A DNA stretch of 5,460 bases from Atopobium sp. GTDB taxonomy: Bacteria; Actinomycetota; Coriobacteriia; Coriobacteriales; Atopobiaceae. Both the position numbers and the translations under genes were made by a program. The notes under the pieces were generated by a model. It ran no database searches and was not told the DNA's origin. It saw only the letters and a program-made list of their open reading frames with translations. Shown here one piece after another: positions 1-5,460 of this stretch; position 1 is the stretch's first letter; every line of letters begins with the position of its first letter. Location of the stretch: NCBI GenBank assembly GCA_018376005.1, contig JAHACE010000049.1, positions 1 to 5,460 of the forward strand. Direction: 5' to 3'.

Positions 1-122
1 CGGGTGATTATGATTCTGCAGCGTGTTAGCGTCGGCTTTTAGGCCTGGCGCACAAAATAGCGCAGCTTTGGTAGGTTCTGCCGAAGAATCGACATGTTCT
101 TAATCAAGATAGCCAGGCAGCT

Positions 123-139
123 AGGCGGTCGCACCGCTT
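123..139. other. Small GC-rich hairpin
   Basis: GCGGT (125-129) and ACCGC (133-137) are perfectly complementary around a 3-base CGC loop, with an extra G-T and A-T pair possible outside (123-124 with 138-139). Read on the plus strand it is followed by a mixed, moderately T-rich stretch rather than a clean T tract, so it could be a weak terminator for a plus-strand gene ending left of the window. It could equally be chance. Confidence 0.3.
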
Positions 140-234
140 GATATACATTTCTATGCATAAACTTAACCTAATATGCTAGAAAATGAATAGCGTCATATAA
201 AAGATTTAACTATAGGTAAATTCCGCACCTAAGG

Positions 235-365
235 AACACACTTAAGTCAGATAATCTGCTCAGATGCGGGCATATTACACACCTAATGACGATAATCTGC
301 ATGATTGTGGTAATTTCAGCGTCATGTATACGTCTTCTTAACAGATTATCTGACTTAGGTGTGTT
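235..365. repeat. 24-bp inverted repeat with a third internal copy
   Basis: The left arm 235-258 and right arm 342-365 are reverse complements at 23 of 24 positions, and the one mismatch (242/358) becomes a G-U pair in RNA. The 83 bases between them contain a third copy at 277-299, in the same orientation as the left arm, matching the reverse complement of the right arm at 19 of 23 positions. All four differences lie in one block, where GTCA is replaced by TGAC, its own reverse complement. A partial fourth piece, CACCTAAG, sits at 226-233. Each outer arm also contains its own small dyad, CAGAT-W-ATCTG (248-258 and 342-352). Possible readings are a small non-autonomous mobile or genome-dispersed repeat (131 bp with 24-bp ends), a structured RNA, or clustered regulator sites. 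No flanking target-site duplication is visible, and the 60-codon minus-strand frame across it (210-392) lacks a good start and ribosome site, so I do not call it a gene. Confidence 0.75.
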
Positions 366-412
366 TTGAACTGCCTCTATTTCTCGTGTCAAAGAAATGG
401 GAGGCAGTTCAA
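366..412. repeat. Long hairpin downstream of hisS
   Basis: TTGAACTGCCTC (366-377) and GAGGCAGTTCAA (401-412) are perfect 12-bp complements. Inside, ATTTCT (379-384) pairs with AGAAAT (393-398) around an 8-base loop, separated from the outer stem only by a small 1x2 internal loop (378 / 399-400). The result is a nearly continuous 18-bp hairpin of 47 bases. It begins on the base after the right arm of the preceding inverted repeat ends. It lies 35 bases past the hisS stop in the hisS transcript direction. No run of T follows it on either strand, so it is not a textbook intrinsic terminator; it may instead protect the hisS mRNA 3' end, or be part of the same repeated element as 235-365. Confidence 0.65.
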
Positions 413-446
413 CATGAGAGGTTTCAGGAATCGAAACTATTAGCTG

Positions 447-1637
447 TTACTGTCTTGCTTTCACCTCAGCAACAAGCTGGTCAGCAGGCACCTGTACCTG
501 CTCGTGAGACTCCATATCACGAAGAGTGACCGTACCAGCTTCAACCTCATCTGGACCAATGACCACACAAAGCGTTGCACCCATCTTATCTGCCTGCTTA
601 AACTGAGCCTTTAGCGAACGACCAGTGCGATCAGCCTCACATCTAATGCCAGCCTCACGCAGCGCCAACACAGCATCAAATACAACAGGAGCCTGTTCAG
701 CACCTGCGCAAGCTACATAGACACAGCTTGGAGCTGCAGGCTCAGCTGCAACACCAAGAGCCTCCAGAGCCAGCATAATGCGCTCAAAACCAACAGCAAA
801 TCCAACACCTGGAGTTGGCTTTCCACCTTCAAGCTCAACAAGACCGTCATAACGACCGCCACCACCAATGGCGCCAACGCCAGCGTTTGGAATCTCTACC
901 TCAAAGACGGTACGCGTATAGTAATCCAGACCACGAACAAGTGTTGGATCCTCAACGTATGAAATACCCGCTGCATCCAGATATGCCTTGACCTGCTCAT
1001 AGTGAGCACGGCAATCATCACACAGGTTGTCAGAAATCAGCGGAGCGTCCTTCATGACTGCGTGACAGCTCTCGTTTTTGCAGTCAAACGCACGAAGTGG
1101 ATTGATCTCTGCACGCTCAAGACAGTCCTCACACATCTCATCCTTGTGATCAAGAATAAACTGCTTGACCTTCTCGCGATATGCTGGACGGCACTCCGCG
1201 TCACCCATGGAGTTAATCATGAGCTTCATATCAGCTGGCGAGAAACCCATCTGCTCAAACATTGACTCAGCGTACCAAAGTTTTGCAGGAGTTCCTCCCT
1301 GTGGCACAAAGTTGTGCTCAACGGCAGCACGGACCACACCAGCAGTTCCCTCAGGACGCATAGCCATACGCTGACGAGGCTTAAGACCGGACTCATTGCC
1401 GGCAGCCAGCAAATCATCAAGTAGAGCGCCTGAAAAAACACGGAACATCTCTTTGCGTACTACATCGGTTGACTCACCAATACCGTGAACAAAGGTGTCT
1501 ACCTGCTCAAGTGCAGGAGTCTCAATGCGGTCAAAGCCATAAGTACCAAACAGATAGCGGGCAACATCTTGCATATGCTCCCAAGAGCGCATATAGCCGC
1601 CGTAAAGATCTTCGGTACCTTGAATTCTCTGACCCAT
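447..1637 (-). CDS. hisS: Histidyl-tRNA synthetase lacking motif 2
   Basis: HisRS charges tRNA-His with histidine in the cytoplasm as a class II synthetase dimer. Visible parts, in order: the N-terminal GTED (7-10); motif 1 around 36-66 (ETPALE, GESTDVVRKEMF); a family insert about 69-90; the histidine-binding RPEGT (94-98); LVRGLDYYTRT (233-243) with the catalytic-type Arg235; GGGGRYDGL (258-266); motif 3 GVGFAVGFER (277-286); and the anticodon-binding domain from about 303. Six cysteines (169, 172, 186, 191, 206, 209) form CX2C, CX4C and CX2C pairs, a likely metal-binding insert known in some clostridial and coriobacterial HisRS. The oddity is at residues 124-130, where AESMF runs directly into EQMGF. 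The expected motif 2 (FR-ERPQ-GR) and FHQ-G-E segment, about 40 residues, are missing in frame, and the protein is 396 residues where about 430 would be usual. The ATG is supported by AAGGAGG at 1642-1648, four bases upstream. Family assignment is certain; catalytic competence is doubtful. Confidence 0.95.
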   Translation of the reverse strand: MGQRIQGTEDLYGGYMRSWEHMQDVARYLFGTYGFDRIETPALEQVDTFVHGIGESTDVVRKEMFRVFSGALLDDLLAAGNESGLKPRQRMAMRPEGTAGVVRAAVEHNFVPQGGTPAKLWYAESMFEQMGFSPADMKLMINSMGDAECRPAYREKVKQFILDHKDEMCEDCLERAEINPLRAFDCKNESCHAVMKDAPLISDNLCDDCRAHYEQVKAYLDAAGISYVEDPTLVRGLDYYTRTVFEVEIPNAGVGAIGGGGRYDGLVELEGGKPTPGVGFAVGFERIMLALEALGVAAEPAAPSCVYVACAGAEQAPVVFDAVLALREAGIRCEADRTGRSLKAQFKQADKMGATLCVVIGPDEVEAGTVTLRDMESHEQVQVPADQLVAEVKARQ

Positions 1638-1969
1638 GAATCCTCCTTGTTACAAACATAGATGTTTCTAGTTTACCCATGAGAGACAGCTCTGGCGCAG
1701 AAAAGCTTTTATAACTTTTGAAACCTATAAAAAAATCCGATTATTTTCTAGAAAACGTGAAAAAGTGCGTATGTGAGGGTTGCATTTTAATTCCTACCAT
1801 TTAGTATGAATTAGCGGATTTTGGGGTATGACAAAAACATCGGTGACATTGGCGTTTGTCTTTGCCACAAAACCGCACTAGCACAAGGTTTTGCTCGCCC
1901 TAGAGCTGCCCAAACTTGCTAGTCACAAACGTATCACGTGCTTGCACGTAGAGGTATTTGGAGTGATTT
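1638..1969. promoter_or_regulatory. Divergent hisS / suf upstream region
   Basis: This 332-base gap separates the two start codons and must carry both promoters. Its half nearer hisS is AT-rich. It contains a perfect 12-bp palindrome, TTTTCTAGAAAA (1744-1755). On the plus strand, TTGCAT (1780-1785) and TAGTAT (1802-1807) with a 16-base spacer are the best sigma70-like pair I found, but they match consensus at only 3 and 4 of 6 positions. Nearer sufC, CAAAACC/GGTTTTG (1868-1874 / 1887-1893) can form a 7-bp stem, and ACGTGC-TT-GCACGT (1936-1949) is a 6-bp dyad 20 bases before the sufC ATG. No T-box or known riboswitch signature is seen, and no regulator gene (IscR or SufR type) is present here. 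Confidence 0.5.
1936..1949. promoter_or_regulatory. Dyad just upstream of sufC
   Basis: ACGTGC (1936-1941) and GCACGT (1944-1949) are perfect complements separated by TT. The element ends 20 bases before the sufC ATG and 10 bases before its GGAG ribosome site (1960-1963). It could be an operator half-site pair or an RNA hairpin influencing sufC translation. The assignment is positional only; I do not recognise the motif as belonging to a named regulator. Confidence 0.3.
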
Positions 1970-2737
1970 ATGGCAACTGAGCTACTCCGTGTAAACGGAA
2001 TTTCTGCAGGTACCGAGGAGAAATCCATCCTGCATTCAATTGATCTGAGCATTGGTGATGGCCAGGCTCACGTTCTGATGGGACCTAACGGCGCTGGCAA
2101 ATCAACACTTGGCCGCGTCATTATGGGTGATCCTACCTATAAGATTACCGAAGGTTCTCTTATCTTTAACGGCGAGGATGTAACTGAGCTTACTGCAGAT
2201 AAGCGCTCCCTTGCGGGCATCTTCCTCTCCTACCAGGCACCTGTTGAGGTTCCTGGCGTTCCTCTTTATTCATTCCTGCGTACCATTACACAGATGCGCC
2301 CTGAGCTTAAGATGACTGCTCGTCAGTTCCGTCAGCGTGTTGGTCAGATTTCTGATCACCTTGAGCTTGACCAGGGCTTCTTGATGCGTGAGCTTAACGT
2401 TGGCTTCTCTGGTGGCGAGAAGAAAAAGGTTGAAATGCTCCAGCTTCTGCTGCTTCAACCTAAGCTTGCCATTCTCGACGAGACAGACTCTGGCCTGGAC
2501 GTTGACGCGCTCTCCGTTGTCTCAAAAGGCATTCAGGCTTATCGCGAGACCTGCGGCGGCTCTCTGCTCATCATTACTCACAACACCCGCATTCTTGAGC
2601 GCCTTGAGATTGACCGCACTCACGTTATGGTTAAGGGTCACCTGGTGGCAGATGGTCCTGCTGACATCATCAACCAGATTGACCACGAGGGCTTTGAGCG
2701 TTTTGAGAGCCAGACTGATGAGGGCGGTGCTAACTAG
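1970..2737 (+). CDS. sufC: SufC, Fe-S assembly ATPase
   Basis: SufC is the ABC-type ATPase of the cytoplasmic SufBC2D complex; ATP-driven dimerisation opens the SufB-SufD scaffold for Fe-S cluster building. The 255 residues carry every ABC landmark: Walker A GPNGAGKST (38-46, Lys44), Q-loop Gln89, signature FSGGE (146-150) within NVGFSGGEKKK, Walker B LAILDE (166-171, Glu171) followed by the D-loop SGLD (174-177), and the switch His204 in ITHN. SYQAPVEVPG around 87-96 and the TDSGLD wording are typical of SufC rather than of transporter ATPases, and no membrane segments are present. The ATG is preceded by GGAG (1960-1963) at 6 bases. It is the first gene of the operon, and its TAG stop shares one base with the sufB start. 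Confidence 0.97.
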   Translation: MATELLRVNGISAGTEEKSILHSIDLSIGDGQAHVLMGPNGAGKSTLGRVIMGDPTYKITEGSLIFNGEDVTELTADKRSLAGIFLSYQAPVEVPGVPLYSFLRTITQMRPELKMTARQFRQRVGQISDHLELDQGFLMRELNVGFSGGEKKKVEMLQLLLLQPKLAILDETDSGLDVDALSVVSKGIQAYRETCGGSLLIITHNTRILERLEIDRTHVMVKGHLVADGPADIINQIDHEGFERFESQTDEGGAN

Positions 2738-4155
2738 TGAGCGAGAAGAAGCGATCTGAGGTCGCTGACGTAGACCGCTCGCTCTACGACTTCACCAAGT
2801 CCGAAGAGGGTTACGAGCGCTACGATGATGGCCTTACGCCAGAAATTGTGCGTGCTATTTCCAAGAAAAAAGAAGAGCCCGAGTGGATGCTCCAAATGAG
2901 GTTGTCGGCTCTGGAAACCTATCACCAGCGCCAGATGGCTACCAACTGGGGACCTTCTATTGCAGGTCTGGATTTGAATCATATCTCCACGTATGTCTCG
3001 CCAAAGACTCAGGAGGCAAATAGCTGGGACGACGTACCTGAGGATATTAGGGATACCTTTGATCGTCTGGGCATTCCACAGGCAGAGGCAGAGAGCCTTG
3101 CTGGTGTTGGTGCTCAGTACGATTCTGAGATTGTCTATCACAACATGCGTGAGGAAGTTGCTGAGCAGGGTGTTATTTACACTACCATTGAGGATGCTCT
3201 GCATGATCCACAGTGGGAGCCTGTTGTTAAAGAGTACTTTGGCAAGCTGATTCCTCCTTCAGACCACAAGTTTGCGGCTCTGCACTATGCCGTGTGGTCT
3301 GGCGGTTCTTTTGTCTATGTTCCTAAAAATGTCACTCTGGACTACCCACTTCAGAGTTACTTCAGACTGAATGCTCAGGGTGCTGGCCAGTTTGAGCACA
3401 CGCTTATTATTGTTGAGGAAGGCGCTGACCTGCACTTTATTGAGGGTTGCTCCGCACCTAAGTACTATGCAGCAAACCTCCATGCAGGAGCTGTTGAACT
3501 CTTTGTTAAGGACGGCGCTCGTCTGCGCTACTCGACCATCGAAAACTGGTCCAAGAACATGTACAACCTCAACACCAAGCGCGCCATTATTGGCAGCAAT
3601 GCAAAGATGGAGTGGGTCTCGGGCTCTTTTGGAAGCCACGTTTCCTACCTCTACCCTTCTACGATCATGAACGGCGATTCTTCTAACTGCGAGTTCACCG
3701 GTATTACGTTTGCAGGCGCTACGCAGGACCTAGACACGGGCTGCAAGGTGATCATCAACGGCTCCAATAACTCAGCAAACGTTGACACTAAGTCCATCTC
3801 CAAGGACGGTGGCGTCAATACCTTCCGCTCTACAGTTACCGTTGGACGCAAGGCAGAAAACGCTCGCGTGGCATTCTCGTGCCAGTCTCTGATGCTGGAT
3901 AACATCAGCCGTTCCGACACCATCCCAGAGATGGATGTCCGCAATGCAACTGCTCAGATTGGCCACGAGGCAACTATTGGCCGCATTTCTGACGACACCG
4001 TTTTGTACCTGATGAGCCGCGGCTGCTCTGAGGCTGAGGCTCGCACCATGGTAGTAAACGGATTTGCAAACCCTGTCTCAAAGGAGCTCCCAATGGAGTA
4101 CGCCGTTGAGATGAACAACCTGATTAAACTTGAGATGGAAGGAGCGATTGGTTAA
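2737..4155 (+). CDS. sufB: SufB, Fe-S cluster scaffold protein
   Basis: SufB is the scaffold subunit that receives sulfur from SufS and holds the nascent cluster in SufBC2D. At 472 residues it is full length for the family. The N-terminal region has the usual GLTPEIVRAISKKKEEPEWM (32-51) and WGPSIAGLDL (71-80). The beta-helix core contains IEGCSAP (235-241), whose Cys238 should correspond to the sulfur-accepting Cys254 of E. coli. The C-terminal part has SCQSLMLD with Cys382 (Cys405-like) and GHEAT (409-413) with His410/Glu411, the expected cluster-site residues. These equivalences are from memory of the family. It starts with GTG, which overlaps the sufC TAG by one base. Only a weak purine stretch (GAGGG, 2720-2724) lies upstream at 12 bases, so translation is probably coupled to sufC. 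It ends in a one-base overlap with sufD. Confidence 0.97.
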   Translation: MSEKKRSEVADVDRSLYDFTKSEEGYERYDDGLTPEIVRAISKKKEEPEWMLQMRLSALETYHQRQMATNWGPSIAGLDLNHISTYVSPKTQEANSWDDVPEDIRDTFDRLGIPQAEAESLAGVGAQYDSEIVYHNMREEVAEQGVIYTTIEDALHDPQWEPVVKEYFGKLIPPSDHKFAALHYAVWSGGSFVYVPKNVTLDYPLQSYFRLNAQGAGQFEHTLIIVEEGADLHFIEGCSAPKYYAANLHAGAVELFVKDGARLRYSTIENWSKNMYNLNTKRAIIGSNAKMEWVSGSFGSHVSYLYPSTIMNGDSSNCEFTGITFAGATQDLDTGCKVIINGSNNSANVDTKSISKDGGVNTFRSTVTVGRKAENARVAFSCQSLMLDNISRSDTIPEMDVRNATAQIGHEATIGRISDDTVLYLMSRGCSEAEARTMVVNGFANPVSKELPMEYAVEMNNLIKLEMEGAIG

Positions 4156-5348
4156 TGGATAACGTTTTGATTAATCGCGCCAACGTTCCTGCAGCTCAGA
4201 CATGGAACCGTCTACGCGCAAACTCACTGTCAGTTACCGTCCCTAATCACGCTGACGCAGGCAAAGTCTACCTGCCTCTGCCTCGCCTTTTTGAGCGCAT
4301 TGAGTGTGGAATGGGCCAAGAGGTTACTGACTACGTAGAGTCACAGGCATTCAAGTCTGATTTCTACAACGTTCCCGCTCGTACCAAGCGAGATGAGCCT
4401 ATTGTTGTTGCTGTTTCTGCAGCTCAAAATCAGTGTGCTAACACCGGCATCATTGTACGCGAAGGTGCCGAGGCTACCGTAGTCATCGCAGCGTTTGCAG
4501 GCGATGTTGACGGCGACGCACCTACAGGCAGCGACGCGAACGACGATGCGCTTCCAACCAGCGCTGCGCTCACCCGCATTGTGGTTGAGGCTGGTGCAAA
4601 GCTGCACCTTATTGAGATGCTTGGCGTCAATGAGGGTCAGCAGCACCTTGAAAGCGTTGGCCTTGAGATTCACCAGGACGCTGTTGTTGACGTTAAGCAG
4701 TACGCTCTGGGTGGATCAACCATCGGTCTTGGCCTTACCGCCAACTTAGTTGGCGCTCAAGCTCGCCTTGACCTTAACAATCGCTATCACGCTACTCACG
4801 AAGAGACGCTTGATATTAACCACCTGGTACGCATGCGTGGTACCTCTACGCGCGCGCTGCTCACCGAGTCCGGCGTCCTTAACGAGGCAGCTAAGAAGAC
4901 GCTTCGCGCAACCATCGATCTTGTCCGCGGTGCAAAGGATGCCCAGGGCAACGAGATTGAAACGGTCATGATTCTTGGTGACGACGTTGTCAACAAGACC
5001 ATGCCTGCTATTCTCTGTGATGAAGACGACGTTGCTGGTAACCACGGCGCTACTATCGGATCCGTCTCCCCTGAGCAGCTTGATTACCTTGCGGCTCGAG
5101 GACTTTCTCACCAGGCTGCTGAGCAGATGTTTATACGCGCTCTTTTTGAAGACGCCATCATCAACGCGCCTGAGGAAATTTCCCACCGCGTGGCTGTTGA
5201 GCGTTGCGAGGCTGAGCTGGGCGCAGAAATTGCTCACGACTATGACGGATCTGCAGCTAGTGACGACGCAGCTGGCAACTCCCTGGCTGCCAGTGATGGC
5301 AGGAATTCCGACGCTGAAGCCGATTCCAGCAAAGGTGGTGTCGCGTAA
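4155..5348 (+). CDS. sufD: SufD, Fe-S cluster scaffold partner
   Basis: SufD is the SufB paralogue that pairs with it in the SufBC2D complex and contributes to iron handling and the cluster site. The 397-residue protein shows the SufB/SufD beta-helix core, with RIVVEAGAKLHLIEM (141-155) and the C-terminal block LCDEDDVAGNHGATIG (287-302). His298 matches the conserved cluster-site histidine (E. coli His360 by family knowledge). The subsequent LDYLAARGLSHQAAEQMFIRALFEDAI (309-335) is the normal helical end. Two stretches look non-conserved: an acidic loop at about 116-137 rich in Asp, Gly and Ala, and a tail of about 40 residues (357-397) made mostly of Ala, Ser, Asp and Gly, probably disordered. 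The ATG has AAGGAG (4139-4144) at 10 bases and overlaps the sufB stop by one base; its TAA overlaps the sufS ATG the same way. Confidence 0.95.
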   Translation: MDNVLINRANVPAAQTWNRLRANSLSVTVPNHADAGKVYLPLPRLFERIECGMGQEVTDYVESQAFKSDFYNVPARTKRDEPIVVAVSAAQNQCANTGIIVREGAEATVVIAAFAGDVDGDAPTGSDANDDALPTSAALTRIVVEAGAKLHLIEMLGVNEGQQHLESVGLEIHQDAVVDVKQYALGGSTIGLGLTANLVGAQARLDLNNRYHATHEETLDINHLVRMRGTSTRALLTESGVLNEAAKKTLRATIDLVRGAKDAQGNEIETVMILGDDVVNKTMPAILCDEDDVAGNHGATIGSVSPEQLDYLAARGLSHQAAEQMFIRALFEDAIINAPEEISHRVAVERCEAELGAEIAHDYDGSAASDDAAGNSLAASDGRNSDAEADSSKGGVA

Positions 5349-5460
5349 TGACCGACGCAGAAGTTGCTCAGATTACCGATAACCCTTACAAGGCAGATTT
5401 TCCAATTCTGGCAGCAAACCCCGAGGTAGCTTACTTGGACAGCGCTGCTACTTCTCAGCG
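5348..5460 (+). CDS. sufS: SufS cysteine desulfurase, N-terminal fragment
   Basis: Only the first 37 codons plus two bases are inside the window; the gene continues past the right edge. SufS is the PLP-dependent group II cysteine desulfurase that removes sulfur from cysteine and passes it, via SufU or SufE, to SufB. The fragment contains the family N-terminus, with ADFPIL (16-21) and YLDSAATSQ (29-37), the opening of the aminotransferase class V fold. The PLP lysine and active-site cysteine lie beyond the window and cannot be checked. The ATG at 5348 overlaps the sufD TAA by one base, and AAAGGTGG (5331-5338) lies nine bases upstream, a good ribosome site. Its position after sufD fits a C-B-D-S order; sufU would be expected next. 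Confidence 0.93.
   Translation, partial: MTDAEVAQITDNPYKADFPILAANPEVAYLDSAATSQ

Larger units (their letters stand above)
1..446. other. Intergenic region downstream of hisS, no gene called
   Basis: No reading frame here looks like a protein. A frame open from the left edge stops at 40-42 and another at 27-29; either could be the last residues of a plus-strand gene outside the window, but the remnants are too short to identify. The stretch is more AT-rich than the genes. Its visible content is a small GC-rich hairpin at about 123-139, the three-copy inverted/direct repeat at 235-365 and an adjoining hairpin at 366-412. I see no tRNA, rRNA or CRISPR signature and no recognisable riboswitch. 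Confidence 0.7.

Noticed and set aside
1..42. Possible 3' end of a plus-strand gene at the left edge
   Set aside because: Frames stop at 27-29 and 40-42, but 8-13 residues cannot be assigned to any protein or even shown to be coding.
47..103. 18-residue minus-strand frame beginning at the ATG at 103
   Set aside because: No ribosome site and no recognisable sequence; frames this short occur by chance. It is not the start of aspS, which often follows hisS.
235..365. CRISPR array
   Set aside because: Only three degenerate repeat copies, one of them inverted, with irregular spacing and no cas genes; this is not CRISPR architecture.
210..392. 60-codon minus-strand frame across the intergenic repeat
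   Set aside because: It starts at a TTG without a ribosome site, its sequence resembles no family I know, and it is created by the inverted-repeat arms.
1718..1746. Plus-strand promoter TTGAAA with an AT-rich -10
   Set aside because: At a 17-base spacing the -10 matches consensus poorly; the better GATTAT match needs only a 15-base spacer. Common in AT-rich DNA.
1638..1800. T-box or histidine-responsive leader for hisS
   Set aside because: The conserved T-box antiterminator sequence and a terminator hairpin are not visible upstream of hisS.
4975..5382. Long alternate frame overlapping sufD and sufS
   Set aside because: It is a shadow of sufD, which has clear family motifs and a proper start; the alternate frame has none.

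Overview
The window holds two divergently arranged blocks. A histidyl-tRNA synthetase gene (hisS) lies on the minus strand at 447-1637. The start of a SUF iron-sulfur cluster assembly operon, sufC-sufB-sufD-sufS, lies on the plus strand from 1970 and runs off the right edge inside sufS. The gene order C-B-D-S, the mid-GC coding sequence and the long-insert, cysteine-rich HisRS fit a Gram-positive anaerobe. From memory of the families I favour Coriobacteriia (Atopobium/Lancefieldella/Olsenella type), with Clostridia as the alternative. No 16S or other phylogenetic marker is present, so this is inference.

Region by region. 1-446 has no convincing gene. It is visibly more AT-rich than the coding regions and contains a compact repeat structure: a 24-bp, near-perfect inverted repeat (235-258 / 342-365) with a third, degenerate copy between its arms (277-299), directly abutted by a second hairpin (366-412). 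447-1637 is hisS. 1638-1969 is the shared divergent upstream region, with several small dyads but no promoter that can be called with confidence. 1970-5460 is the suf operon, whose genes each overlap the next by exactly one base (TAGTG, TAATG, TAATG), pointing to translational coupling.

Function. SufC (ATPase), SufB and SufD form the SufBC2D scaffold on which Fe-S clusters are built. SufS is the cysteine desulfurase that supplies the sulfur; a SufU-type partner would be expected beyond the right edge. SufC and SufB keep all the motifs checked, and SufD keeps its conserved histidine block.

The most notable observation is in hisS. The reading frame is intact and has a strong ribosome binding site, but the protein jumps from the beginning of class II motif 2 straight to the region about 40 residues later. 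The motif 2 arginine and the FHQ-G-E histidine/ATP-binding segment are absent, while motif 1, RPEGT, the LVRGLDYY peptide, motif 3 and the anticodon-binding domain are all present. Such a protein should not be able to activate histidine normally. The explanation is either a sequence or assembly error, a real in-frame deletion backed by a second hisS, or a paralogue with another role.
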